64,000 nt of DNA from Romanomermis culicivorax (Eukaryota > Nematoda > Enoplea > Mermithida > Mermithidae): the NCBI GenBank assembly GCA_963922205.1, contig CAWUHX010000385.1, forward strand, positions 1-64,000, read 5' to 3'. Below are positions 1 to 10,768 of this stretch, one piece after another (within the stretch, counting starts at the first letter, position 1; every line of letters begins with the position of its first letter). Made by a program: the position numbers and the translations under genes. The notes under the pieces were generated by a model, which saw only the letters and a list, made by a program, of their open reading frames with translations, was not told the DNA's origin and searched no databases.

Positions 1-41
1 CACACTCTATCAGATTAAGCAGTGGTATCAACGCAGAGTAC
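1..41. other. Untrimmed barcode plus SMART-type PCR primer at contig end
   Basis: Bases 17-41 match the 25-nt SMART/template-switch style primer (it begins AAGCAGTGGTATCAACGC and ends AGAGTAC). Bases 1-16 (CACACTCTATCAGATT) look like a 16-nt sample barcode. The same primer and a near-identical barcode appear reverse-complemented at 56468-56508. This is library sequence, not genome, and marks a contig terminus. The following T (base 42) fits adapter ligation by T overhang. Confidence 0.95.
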
Positions 42-1020
42 TTTCATTAAATTCTCAGTGATCGAAAACCCCTCTCAAAGAAATTTTTTCTGCGTAAAGT
101 GGTCGCATTCATTAAATTCCCAATGGTCGACAACCCCTTCCACAAAAAAATCACGAAAATAGGCTTGGTTAAATCCAGAAAAATTTTTTTGTGTAAAGTG
201 ACGCATCCATTGAATTCCCCACAGTCGAAAACCCCTTCCATAGAAAATCACAAAAATATGCTTGTTTACACCCCAGATAGATTTTCGTGTAAAATGACGT
301 ATCCATTGAATTTTCTGCAGTCGAAAACCCCTTCCACAAAAAATAACGAAAATACACTTGTTTACACCCGGAATAGTTTTATATGTAAGATGACCGCATT
401 CATCAAATTCCCCATGGTTCGAAAACCCCTTCCACTGAAAAATCTCGAAAATACGCCTGTTTACTCACGGGATAATTTTTTGTGTAAAGTGATCACATTC
501 ATGGAATTCATTGTGGTCGAAAATCCCCTTCACAAGAAAATCACGGCAATACGCATGTTTACACCCTGGATAACTTTTTTGTGTAAAGTGAAGCATCCAT
601 TGAATTCCCCGCAGTCAAAAACCCCTTCCATAGAAAATCACAAAAATACGCTTGTTTACACCGGGCTAGTTCTTTTATGTAAGATGATCACATTCATCAA
701 ATTCCCCTGGTCGAAAACCCCTTCCACTGAAAAATCACTGAAAATACGCTTGTTTACTCACGGGATAATTTTTTGTGTAAAGTGATCACATTTATTGAAT
801 TCCTCGTGGTCGAAAACCCCTTCCAGCAAAAAATCAAGAAAATACGCTAGTTTACACAATGGATAACTTTTTGTGTAAAGTGACCCACATCTATTGAATC
901 CCCGCGGTCGAAAACTCCCTCCGCTGAAAAATCACGAAAATACGCTTGTTTACACCCGAGATAATTTTTTGTGTAAAGTGACCGCGTCCATCAAATTCCC
1001 AATGGTCGAAAACCCTAGCA
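42..1020. repeat. Degenerate ~97-bp tandem repeat, about ten copies
   Basis: The phrase GTCGAAAACCCCTTCC recurs, with changes, near 127, 224, 320, 417, 514, 613, 709, 807, 906 and 1002, giving a period close to 97 bp. Each unit also carries CGCTTGTTTACACC and TTTTTTGTGTAAAGTGA. The array begins immediately inside the adapter, so its true length is unknown. The long plus-strand frame through it (99-785) is a by-product of the repeat. Confidence 0.9.
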
Positions 1021-2758
1021 GCCCAAAAATCCCAATAAGGCTACAAGTTCAATTGAAACTGCTAGTGCATTATGCAGCAAAAAATTATTTTTTTGAACCC
1101 ATAAGTATTATATAACAAAATTGGGGAATTTGGCGTTTTCCCGGACTTTGGTCAACCATATAATTGAATTGAGGCCATATTTCAAACAAAAAAAAATCGC
1201 ATTTGAGATTACACCGCCAAGATGCTTAGGCCGAAGTATGGAGGTTGGATATGGCACACCGATTGCTGGGCATGGTGGAACTGGAGGGCCTTAAAAAGTG
1301 CGTTTTTTACCTGTTTTTGGGGCGCCACCGAGCACCCCTTGCAGATAAAGGCGAAATGACAAAAGGCACCCCATAGTTTGCCCCTATGCCCGATATTATG
1401 CAAAAAACCCGAAGGTTCTAGCTCTTACCGTTTTGGCTCTAGAGGGGGGGGGACATGAAATTTGAGGGCCAAGTATATTATAGGTTGACGCTGTCGCGCC
1501 ACCTATGATGATTTGCCACTCGACCTCTAAAACTAAAAAAATTACTAGTCTTAAAATATCAGACCGTACTATGTAATGCCCAGTTACAATTGGTTATTTT
1601 ATGAGACATGCAGCGACAGTAAATTTTTCAGTCGCAGACTTATTCGAAAATTCATTATTGTGATCCCAAAACCGTTGGAAAAAATCATTATCCATACATG
1701 CAACGGAACTTTGACCATAATCGATGGCCCAAAATTTTTAGGGGAGGGAGGTTATTGAACGGCAAAACATTTCCAGAAAAAAGGTTCAAAAAGCAATACT
1801 TTTTAACTACAAAACCATAAAAATGTGTTTATATAGCGCAAAGGGCAAAAAATTGACATTTTTGACCGTCATTTGTTTGAAAATGGACTGTTTTTAACCC
1901 AAAAATTAGCAGTTTTCAGTTTTTTTCCGGAGAATTGGATTTCTATGACTAGCTCATTTCAGTCAGATGATTGGCAAATCTTGATGGCGTATGGCTGATG
2001 ATTTCTGGGGTTTCTTTCTCACGGAATTAAATTTCCGATTACGTGTATGCCGCTGCATAATGCTGAACTATTCCAAACGTGTTGGTGATAGAAGTATAAA
2101 AGAATTGTAATCTTACTGTTGATGGAAAATGGATATTTTTGAGAAATGATAACTTTCCAACGAAAATGCAGCTTTCAATGTTGTTTGATTCTACAGAAGT
2201 ATTGAACTTTTTGGATACAAACCTATCGGAGAACACTTCCTTGAAATTATTATAAACTTTTTGTCAAAATTATATTTTGTTCCGACTGTAAACAAGTAAA
2301 TATTTCTCCCAATATATTTCCGCTAACTGACCTTGTAGTGTATGAACATTAAACAATAGAATGAACATCTAGCTGTAAGTGTTTATGTCAATTAAACTTA
2401 TGAAATTGAAATCCAAGGCGAAAATGTTTCAGGTAGAGAAAATTTTTGAGCGGGATAAAAATTTCCTTCAAAAATAGAATTTTTGGCAGGAAATGCTGAT
2501 CTCTTGGCTATCTTTTGTCAATTTCTAAAACTTCAGGAAGATCAGGGGTAATGATCGTTTTGAAAAGTTCAGGTAGGGATATTTGGGGTTTTAGATGCAG
2601 ATAAGAGGTTTTACTCAACAATAATCTTTAGGTGCATCAGTGCTACGATTGTATTGGAAAAGATACAGATGACTCATTTTCATGAATAAGACGACCACTG
2701 CCAAAAATTTTTTTTTTCTATTTCGAACTTTGGGAGATCTAAAGCTGGATTACAACCA
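1021..2758. other. No gene recognised
   Basis: AT-rich sequence between the 97-bp array and a TA-flanked element. Short frames (1209-1403 minus, 1576-1758 plus, 2039-2236 minus) show no motif, no good splice context and no family resemblance. The missing downstream exons of the inositol polyphosphate kinase at 3254-5690 should lie here if the gene were intact. I looked on the minus strand for the family's D-x-K-x-G block and did not find it. Confidence 0.5.
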
Positions 2759-2760
2759 TA

Positions 2761-3199
2761 CATGTAATTGGGGGGGAAGTGCTATGGGAACCCCCCCCCC
2801 CAGAAATCGTCGACCATATGGCTAGCCATTGGGCGACCGCCCCCCCCCCCAGGATTTTCCAATCCTATGGCTAGCCATATGGTAGCCCTAGGGACCCCCA
2901 TAGTTTTAGTCGGAAAAATACTGAAAAATGTCATTTTTTCTATGAAAAATGTCAATTTTTGAACAAAAAATGGTCAAAAACGTCAATTTTCTCGGCGCTT
3001 CGCGCCATAAGTACATATTTTATCATTTTTTAGACAAAAATTACTACTTTTTAAACCGTTTTCGGACATTTTTCATGGAAAAAATCGAATTTTTTTTCCT
3101 TCAGGAACCCCTCCCCAAAAAATTTTGGGAATTACTGACCCCCGGCCCCAAAAAAGTGCTCCAACCCCCCCCCCCCAGACCTTGGAGCTCCGTTACATG
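2761..3199. mobile_element. TA-flanked TIR element (CATGTAA ends), copy 1, G/C-tract rich
   Basis: Bounded by CATGTAATTGGGGG on the left and CGTTACATG on the right, each next to a TA that fits a TA target duplication. The interior shares order and sequence with 19425-19814, including AAATCGTCGACCATATGGCT and TCAATTTTCTCGG. Long G and C runs sit near both ends. There is no transposase frame. It lies in the intron after exon 2 of the inositol polyphosphate kinase. Confidence 0.8.
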
Positions 3200-3253
3200 T
3201 ATGATTACAACGCTCTCGTCGATGGAACTACTTCAAGTACCTAGATCGCTTAC

Positions 3254-5690
3254 TCATTCCACTAGACGTCAGTTCTTTAACGCCGTAAAATTTCGGTACG
3301 AAATTTCTCAATTGATGAAACACGTCTCGTCGATCGTTAGATGTATTGGCGTCGTCCGTCCAAACGTTTTCGTAAAATATTACTTCGGAAGTCCCCCTGG
3401 GCGGCTTTTGGAGCGGTTTGAGGATGCGACCAGTTTCCTCGCACAGGAGAACTCCTAAAAGAAGACTCGGTTCCTATTCTGAAACATTTCTAACGCAAAA
3501 TAAACAGTACATACTTGCCACGCGGAAAATCAAACTAGTCAAACATTCAAAAGGAAGAACATTTTTTTTCTGCACAGCATATATTACGAAATCCGGATAC
3601 CGGTTAAAATTTTAAACTGAAGTCGCAAATGGATGGAGTCAATTTTTTTAGAATCCTGAGAAAATTTCGTTAGTTTTTCGAAGCATCACAAAGTTCTAAA
3701 TTACATATTTACTGAGAAAAATGGTTTTAAGAAAATTGAAATATCAAAAGTTATCGATCAGTTCTGTTATAATTATTCTCAATATTCCAGCTCAGGCGCG
3801 GCTTTTGACAACTCTGCTTTCTCTCCCACTTATCATTCATTAACTATTGAAAATTTTAATCATCTAAAAATGTCACATGTCATTTCTTAAACGAAAATCG
3901 TCAATATTTTTTCGAGCATTTGATGGAAATTAAGATTTTTTCGATTAGTTTGCGCAAATTCATCCCTGACATTCACTTCCCCATAATCTTTTTACACATG
4001 GAAAACCATGAAAATATCATTCAAGACTGAAAATTTTTGAATAATTTCGGAGAAAATGGGTTACCCCATCATAAAAATTCCGGACTTTAACCCCTTCAAC
4101 CGACCCGAGGTGTTACAGATATGACTAGCAAGCATGATGCGTCCAGTGGCTAAGTGAGGGAGAAGCGTGGATATCCCCCTGAAGGAAGAGTTATATTTAT
4201 AGATGCGTTAACAGCATTAAAATGTCCAAATTTACCGGCGCTCGATTAAAAGCAAGCAGATTTCAATATAGAAGTAAATATGTAAAGATTTCCCAATTTC
4301 CTCCATTTTTGACCTGATTAGCTAAGTTTTCCAGTTAAAAACCTATGGTAGATCTTGCTAAGACACTCAAAAATGCCGTTTTGTGAATCCCCTGACACCT
4401 ATGTTATGCATACACTAGAAAGGACGTAACTTAAGGCACCGCTAGACCACTGTTTTTTTCCCGCCCGTCTTTTCCATATGTTGAAAGGGGTCAGAATTTT
4501 TCCTCCATTTTCCCCAAGTCGTTTTTTCGCTTAAAAATGCTCATAGATACTTTACTCGAGCGTTTTTGAGCTTTTTCAAACCTTTTGGTGTTTTAAAAGC
4601 CGTTGATTCATTAAAATTGAGCAAAAAATTGAAATTTTCGATTTTGAAGTCTAACTTACAAGCATTGTGGAATAAATTTTCCAGCAAACTATCCAACAGC
4701 ATAATGACTTTGAATTACGTAAGAAATCGACTGTTAAGTCCTCTATGATGACGAGTGAGAGCCCAAAAAACGAAAAAATTTTTGGGGATTGACATTTTGC
4801 GACGGTGGAAAATCAATTTTCGGAGAATTTATTTCAAGAATTAGATTCGAATTTTTTTGTTCAGAGGTCGTAATTCCTAGAACTTTATTATTTGAAAAAT
4901 TTGAAAACCAGTAATTTATTCGTAAACTTTCATGACTTTGGCCGTAAATATGTGAGTAAGAGTAGAAATTTTCGAAAACTACTTCCATAAAGCTTTTGAA
5001 TTCATTTTACGTTAAAAAAGGAACAATCGGTTCAAAAATTTTATAGAGTTAACGTGTTGATCTTTCCCAAAAAATGTGTCAATGAAAAAAATGCGACCTT
5101 CATTATCAAGATAAAATATTGAAGAATACCAATTAAAACATGAGCTAATACGTTTAAGATGATGAAAACTATTGAAGATTAAATGGTAAGTGAAGGCCGA
5201 CATGCTAGGTAAGCAACGGCTGAGCTAGATAATAAATAATAATGACTGTCAAAGTTATAACCGGCGCAAAACGCCGGAAAATTTTGAGCTTGGGACCTTC
5301 TAAAATGTATAAAAAAAACCATCTTTTCTGAGTTCGATCCCCAAAATTTATTAGACTAATTCTTGAGCAGAAATTTTTAGTTTTACCCAATTCTTTGGAA
5401 TTTTTGAGCTTACGCTCCGAAGAGGATTGGATTAGACTACGCAGTTCCGAGGATTGATTCAATTCAATAGCAGAATTCCGGACTTCACGATCCGGAAAAT
5501 TTGCATTTTTTCGACTTCGCTTACCAAAATTTTCATCTTTTTGCTTGGAATAATGGTGGCCGGCTATTTGGAAGCTGTAAAAGGAATAATTCTGCGGTAA
5601 TTGAGGCGGTTGAACGATCGAATCCATGGCAACTAGCGGTCGAATGGGCGGCGTTTTTGATTTACGTCTAAAAATGACGGAGCTATGCAT
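3254..5690 (-). CDS. Inositol polyphosphate kinase (IPMK type), 5' two exons only
   Basis: The family phosphorylates soluble inositol phosphates using ATP. Exon 1 is 5690-5525 (ATG at 5690, or a better-context ATG at 5627, GCCATGG) and encodes QIAGHHYSKQKDENFG, the family's Q-[VI]-A-G-H block. It ends at a GTAAGCG donor. Exon 2 is 3454-3254: after TTTTAG it reads GVLLCEETGRILKPLQ, then the signature PPRGTSEVIFYENV and FVPKFYGVKEL, and ends at a GTAAGC donor. The codon split (G/GA) joins the exons in frame. The catalytic D-x-K-x-G and SSLL regions are missing. The gene either runs off the contig or is broken. Intron 1 contains a TIR element on the minus strand (4448 to about 5350). Family call firm; the choice between IPMK and IP3K/IP6K is inference from the PPRG motif. 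Confidence 0.8.
4448..5350 (-). mobile_element. TIR element of the CACTGTTTTTTCCAC family, diverged copy
   Basis: Starts at CACTGTTTTTTTCCC, the reverse complement of the right end of the copies at 7084-8058 and 28719-29485. Shared blocks follow in inverted order, including the stretch near 5150-5230 and the CGCCGGAAAATTTTG block at 5271. The left-end TIR of the family is not clear here, so the 5350 boundary is approximate. It sits wholly inside intron 1 of the inositol polyphosphate kinase. Confidence 0.7.
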
Positions 5691-6082
5691 GCACTGGTTT
5701 TCAAATGTTAATTCAAAAAACGCTAGATTTACTTCATGACAGGTATGGAAATTTTCGGGACTAATTTAACTTCGAAGGAAAGGAAAAATAACAGGAAAAA
5801 CAACATTTGTTGAGCACAATGAGTTTGCACAGTAAATTCTCAGAGATGAATCTACATCGTTGGAGTTGAGTATCTATCCGCTATAAACTCAATTTGCATT
5901 AATGCATAATCAGGTGACTGCGTATTTTATAGTCATTAAACTTTATTAAAACCAAGGTTCTACTAATAAAAGTTGAGAAACAAAAACACTAGGTATTACT
6001 GTAGCAAAAGTGAATCGGTTCTTATGGTTTCGTGCAGTTTCCTCCTGTACCTAAAAATCACTATTTTTTCCTCAAGTGGGCT
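5691..6082. other. Upstream of inositol polyphosphate kinase; no feature resolved
   Basis: About 390 bp between the kinase start (minus strand) and a nested TIR element. It should hold the kinase promoter and 5' UTR, or a trans-splice acceptor. TTTTTAG just upstream of the internal ATG on the minus strand (near 5665) would serve as an acceptor and would favour the start at 5627. Nothing else can be supported. Confidence 0.4.
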
Positions 6083-6832
6083 CCAGGTTCGTATTCAGAG
6101 GCGGAAGGGGGAATTTCCCCCTAAATTTTTTTAGAATAAAATTTTCAGCCATATCATTGTACTCATACATCACAATTCCCAAATTAAAGTATTTTCATAC
6201 TTTTTCGTCAAGCATACATACCTGTACTAATTGGGGGGAGGTTGGGGGGGGACCCCACCCTCAACTTGGTCAACCCTGTACCCAACCCCGCCCCTCAAAC
6301 TCGGAAAAATTGGAAAGAATTAGGAAAAAAGTGGCTTTTTTGGGAAAATTTTTTTGACTCTTTGGGGGTTTTTCGACATACCTGTAGCATACCTGTAAGA
6401 CCTCCGACCATACCTATACTTGGTGGGGGGGTTGGGGGGACCCCCCCAGCTTGGCCAACCCAGTACCCAAAATCATTTACCCCCCCCCCCCCCAGTTAGG
6501 AAAAAATTAAAAAAATTTGCCAAAAAGTGTATGTTTTTTGGGAAAAATTTCGACTTTTTCCTACCCCCCCCCCCCCGCAAAATTTCGGATTTACCCCCCC
6601 CCCCCCCCCCAACTGGTCGGAGGCATACCTGTAAGACCTCCGACCAGTTGGGGGGGGGGTAAATCCGAAATTTTGGGGGGGGGGGGGTAGAAAATTTAGC
6701 CACTAATCTAAGCGCACACAAACTAACTGAAAATAAGTCGTCTTTAAATGATTTTGATTTCCTTTATATTCATTAAATTCTGAGAAAAAATTTGGAAAAT
6801 TTTCTCCCCCTTTTCGAAATCCTGTATACAGG
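6083..6832. mobile_element. TIR element interrupted by a G-tract element
   Basis: The outer parts (6083-6216 and 6688-6832) match 28363-28650 in reverse orientation: the AAAGGGGGAG-type end, the CTAACTGAAAATAAGTCG block and the TTCCCCCTAAATTT end. The right end shows CCTGTATACAGG next to TA. The uninterrupted relative near 28500 serves as the empty-site version and places the inner insertion at 6217-6687. Confidence 0.7.
6217..6687. mobile_element. G/C-homopolymer-rich element nested at a TA, with hairpin
   Basis: Inserted at TA (6215-6216 and 6688-6689) relative to the related copy near 28500. It begins CATACCTGTACTAATTGG. It has runs of 7 to 17 G or C and three CATACCTGTA phrases (about 6217, 6380 and 6626). 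A near-perfect inverted repeat spans 6567-6690: the arms carry the same GGATTTACCCC/GGGGTAAATCC and AACTGGTCGGAGG/CCTCCGACCAGTT blocks around a 13-base loop. There is no coding capacity. Confidence 0.75.
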
Positions 6833-7083
6833 TATGGTGGGTTGTTTGAGTTAAAAAAAATTGGGAATGGAGAAAAAATTTTTCGGAATAGTTCTGCTTG
6901 TCGAAATTTTCGGAAGTTCAAAACTAACAAAAAAATTATGAAAATTATATGAAATTTTTTTTGGAGTGAAAATAAGTGCACCTTATTTTTCAAAAAAATT
7001 ATGATGATGATTTTATTCGCAGCGGCGCGGCACTAAGCCATGTTAAAATATAACGAAAACGAACGAAAAAGTTAATTAAGTAT

Positions 7084-8058
7084 CCACTGTTTTTTCCACA
7101 TTTGCACTATAATGTGGAAATAAAATCTGGAATGAAACTTTCGTTCTGTTTTATTTCCGTTTTTTAACCATGTCCGATTTCCGGATATTTTTTCTCGCTA
7201 TCTTTTTCTTTTTACTTTTGTTCGGTCTTTAAAATGTTTGTAGTGTTTTACCGTAATACTCTCTAGATTTTTATATCTGCTTTCTTTTGTCTTCGACTAG
7301 TAAACATCATCATCAATGTGGAAAAAGTTTGAGGTCTTTCCACAAATGTGGAAGAAAAATTTTGGGTTTTCATGTTGAAAAGATGCATTTTTTGCATTTT
7401 AGATGGTCCAAATCACAAAATTTTCCGGCGCTTCGTTCCGGTTATAACTTTAATAATCATTATTATTTATTATCAAGCCCAGGCGCGGCTTTTAGCATGT
7501 CTACCTTTACTTGCCATTTAATCTTTGATAGTTTTCATAATTTTAGGCGTATTATTTCATCTTTAATTGGCAATCTTGAATATTATATCTTCATATTTAA
7601 TGACGATATCCGCATTTTTTCCTTCATAGATTTCATGAGGAAGACACGTCAAATTAACTTTCTAAACTTTTTGAAGCGCTTGTTCCTTTCTTAACGTAAA
7701 TTGAATTCAAAGGCTTTATGGAAGTATTTCTGGGAAATTTCTACGCTTCTGACTCATAGTAGCTTTTCGGCCAAATTTATTGAAGGTCACGAACAAAGGA
7801 TTTTAAAATTTCTCGAATGATAAATTTTTAGAAATTACGATTTATGAACTCAAAATTTAAATCTAATTTTTGAGATATATGATCAGAATGATTATCAGAA
7901 TGCTTTAAAAAGCTCAAAAACATTTAAATAAAGCGTTTATGAGCATTTTCTAGCCAAAAAACGAGGATTTCAAGACAGAAAAAATTTTTTCCGCGTGTGG
8001 AAAAAAATTTTACCTCTTTCCACATTTGTGGAAAGAAGTTCGTGGGAAAAAACAGTGG
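7084..8058 (+). mobile_element. TIR element, CCACTGTTTTTTCCAC ends, copy with inner insertion
   Basis: Ends are CCACTGTTTTTTCCAC at 7084 and GTGGGAAAAAACAGTGG at 8042-8058. Sub-terminal CCACATTTG/CAAATGTGG palindromes occur at both ends. The body is collinear with 28719-29485 (ATTTTCCGGCGCTTCG, CCCAGGCGCGGCTTTTAGC, CGTTTATGAGCATTTTC). The 7287-7694 frame has no recognisable domain, so I treat the element as non-autonomous. A 194-bp insertion occupies 7121-7314. Confidence 0.8.
7121..7314. mobile_element. 194-bp insertion with 10-bp target duplication
   Basis: AATGTGGAAA occurs at 7111-7120 and again at 7315-7324. The related element near 28750 has this sequence once with nothing between. The insert begins TAAAATCTGG and ends CATCATC. 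It has no clear TIR, so its class is open; a 9-10 bp duplication would fit a Mutator-like or a short retroposed insertion. Confidence 0.65.
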
Positions 8059-8589
8059 GGATAAATACGCACTATATTACTAGATGTGCTGTGCATGGTC
8101 AAAAAGGCGTATAGCTCTTACAGTTGACTAAAATTGAATTTATATCCAGTTTTAAACCATTTCTAGACGTGATTATTGATTGAGGAAGTTTTATTTCAGA
8201 TAGGAAGGAAATTGTATTCGTAAAAAATCATTTATTAATATCGCTCCTCGGAATATCTGTTAATCGTGGCTAGATCAGGTCTGTGGAGATTTCAATCTAC
8301 TATCTCTGCAGAAGGGTAGTTATGCTTTTTAGAAAACAGTTTAGATCGTTCTCATATAAGAGAATTTTACCCCCTCCCCCATTGCTCAATTGTTGACTAA
8401 ATTTTATAAGTGTTTGACATGGTTTTGAATAATTTGTAACAAAACCTTTTTGTGGCCATAATTTTTTGGATATAGTATTCTGCAATTTTCCTGAACTTGT
8501 GAATAACTGCATCACATTGGAAAATTTCTATACTAGCGACCGTTGTACTGTCAGTTTTAATATCAATGTGAGAATCAAGGATAAGCTAA
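8059..8589. other. No gene recognised
   Basis: AT-rich spacer between the TIR element and the LINE fragment. The minus-strand frame at 8300-8515 has no motif or splice context. Part of this stretch may be diverged LINE 5' sequence. Confidence 0.4.
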
Positions 8590-9480
8590 TTTATGATGAC
8601 GATTTGATTTCAGGAAACCTCATTATATGAATCTCTTCAAATCTATTCGGGTAAAATCGATTGGGCAGATTTTTTTGAAAAATGCATTTCTGTCAATGAC
8701 TATCTTGTGTTTTTAGAACTAGTGAAGAAATTAATACTGGAATTCGCTCCCAAAAAGAAAAAATTATCAAAACCTAATTTGTTAAATTATCTTTTGAAGT
8801 TGTATTCGATGAAGAAAATTTATTGAAAAATTATGTTAAAGATCGTAGTAATGCTAACAAAAATAGACTCAAACGCAATTCTAAAATCTTCAAAACTGCA
8901 ATCAGCAAATATTATGCTAGAAAGGAAGAATGTTTTCTAAAATCGAATCCAATCAATAATTTTTACAAATTTATCAATAGTAAAACTTTGCTGAAAACTC
9001 CTGTTATTGTTTCTGGTGAGTTTGCTATAACTGATGATAAGATGAAAAGTAAAATATTTAACCAATATTTTGGACCTGTTTTTATCTTGGACAATGAAAA
9101 CATCTCCGAGTATCCTCAAAAGCAGTTAATAAAGACCTATCAACCAAAATTGGTTTCTTAAGAGTTCTATTGACTCTCAAATATTTGAAGCCTACTGTGC
9201 CTCTTGGGCCTGATGTTCTATGCGTTTTTTTCCCGAAAAATTATATTTAATTTTGGTAGAACAGAACAATTTTTAAAATTTCATTCAGGACTGATGAGTT
9301 ACCAGATATTTGGGAAATATCACATGTAGCACCTATTTTCAAAAAAAGACCCAGAAAAAGTAGAAAATTACAGACCAGTTTCTTTATATTGTGTCTCATG
9401 CAAGGTTATGAAAACTATAAATGTAGACCTGACGGTCTATTTCGAATCAAGGTAATTTTATGAACGATAGACAATTTAGA
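8590..9480 (+). pseudogene. Decayed non-LTR retrotransposon ORF2 fragment (CR1/RTE/Jockey type)
   Basis: The region between endonuclease and reverse transcriptase is readable: near 8620 the end of the endonuclease-like part, then 8823-9161 with NNFYKFINSKTL and NQYFGPVF, the usual connector. Further on, in shifted frames, come LGPD (about 9205), LPDIWEISHVAPIFKK (about 9297) and a NYRPVSLY-like block (about 9370), the first reverse-transcriptase blocks. Stops and frame changes show it is dead. The catalytic YADD part is absent, so it is truncated at 3' as well as 5'. Confidence 0.7.
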
Positions 9481-10768
9481 TTTAGAAGGAAAAAATCTAT
9501 GTTCTACAACCTGTAAGTTGTAAAAGACTGGGCTAAAAACTAAAAACAAATGTTCGTGCACAAAAAACACAGTTCCCAATTGTTTTTTCTCCTAGAACAT
9601 TGTAGATGCAAAAAATTTTGAAAGCGCAAAAGCAATTTTGGACTACTTCCTCTCCTCCTCTGGTTAATTTTTGCGTTTCTTTGAAAGCGTTTGATAGAAA
9701 TTTGGCTTGAAACTCAAAAATTCCTATTTTTTCTTCATTTTTAGGGGGCTAACTACTCTAAAAAGTCAGAAAGGTTGAATAAGCCCGTGAACGCTCAAAT
9801 AAAGCGCATGTAAGCGTTTTTTCGCGGGAAGCGACTGTAAAAAAATGGGTCGGGGGAAATTTTGAACGCTTTTTCGCCAAAATTTGTGGGCGTGATGTGG
9901 CGTAGACTATCTATCTAGCCACTATTTTCGTCAGAAGGATCCTTAATTTTTCCAAAATTTTCACCTTTCATTATTTACTCATAAATCAATTTAGCCAAAA
10001 ATAGTGTTTTTAACTGCCGTATTTTGGCAAGATCTATCATTTGGTATGTTTTTCCCGCGCCGGTAGCAAAAAATAGAATGGTGGATGATATATATGTACC
10101 GATAAGGTTTGACTTTTTTATTTCTTCGACACTGAAATCTGTATGTATTTGATTATTTAACAGAGTTTGTGTACAAATTTTAGCTTTTCAACGTAAAAAT
10201 ATCACTTTCTTGGTGTCACTTTTCTGTTCCCCTTTGGCTACGGCGGCAGTGCGCAGATTTCAATTTTTATTTGTTTTGTCATTTTCAGGTTCAAATTCAA
10301 TTTTGAAGCCACCAACGTCATTTGTAACTTGATCGTTCGACTTCAATTTTTTCCAAATAATTTTGATTGGATAGCGCAGTTGACATTCTCTTCGGCGGAA
10401 TGGCTTTGCAGAAAAAATCCAATGTGAGTATTGAATCTTAATCTCACGTGAGGCACTATTGCTTTTTAATCCGCCCATCGAAGAAAGTACACGAAAACCT
10501 AACCATATTGATTTTCTTGCAATATTTTTGTCAATAAAGGAATCGCATGTTGCTCGGAAACCAAAAACGCTATCTCGGGCAACGAGAAAAAATTTCGTTT
10601 CTTGTCTTATAAGCATGGGAAAATTCTATTCTAGCTAGACGCATTCATAAAAGACTTTTGAATCTTCATTAATTCTGTTTTAATATATTTTATTTAGACT
10701 GCACAGAATATGAGGTAACGTAAAACTATCTCCACTCGCATATTTGTTCTTATAGATTTGTTTTATAG
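9481..10768. other. Mostly non-coding; one unrecognised minus-strand frame
   Basis: 9481-10259 shows no gene, only AT-rich sequence with traces that could be more LINE debris (a KAFDRNL-like trace near 9680). A 118-codon minus frame runs 10616-10260 with no domain I can name. It is free of stops in a region of slightly higher GC and lies about 150 bp upstream of the first clear SF3B6 exon in divergent orientation, so a divergent promoter is possible. Coding status uncertain. Confidence 0.3.

Noticed and set aside
99..785. 228-codon plus-strand frame
   Set aside because: It translates the 97-bp tandem repeat; the periodic protein follows from the DNA period and shows no domain.
3254..3458. 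Plus-strand frame 2949-3458 as a gene
   Set aside because: Its 3' part is antisense to the inositol polyphosphate kinase exon, and its 5' part is a G/C-tract mobile element.
6242..6721. Proline/glycine-rich frames on both strands
   Set aside because: They are translations of homopolymer C and G runs in a TIR element.
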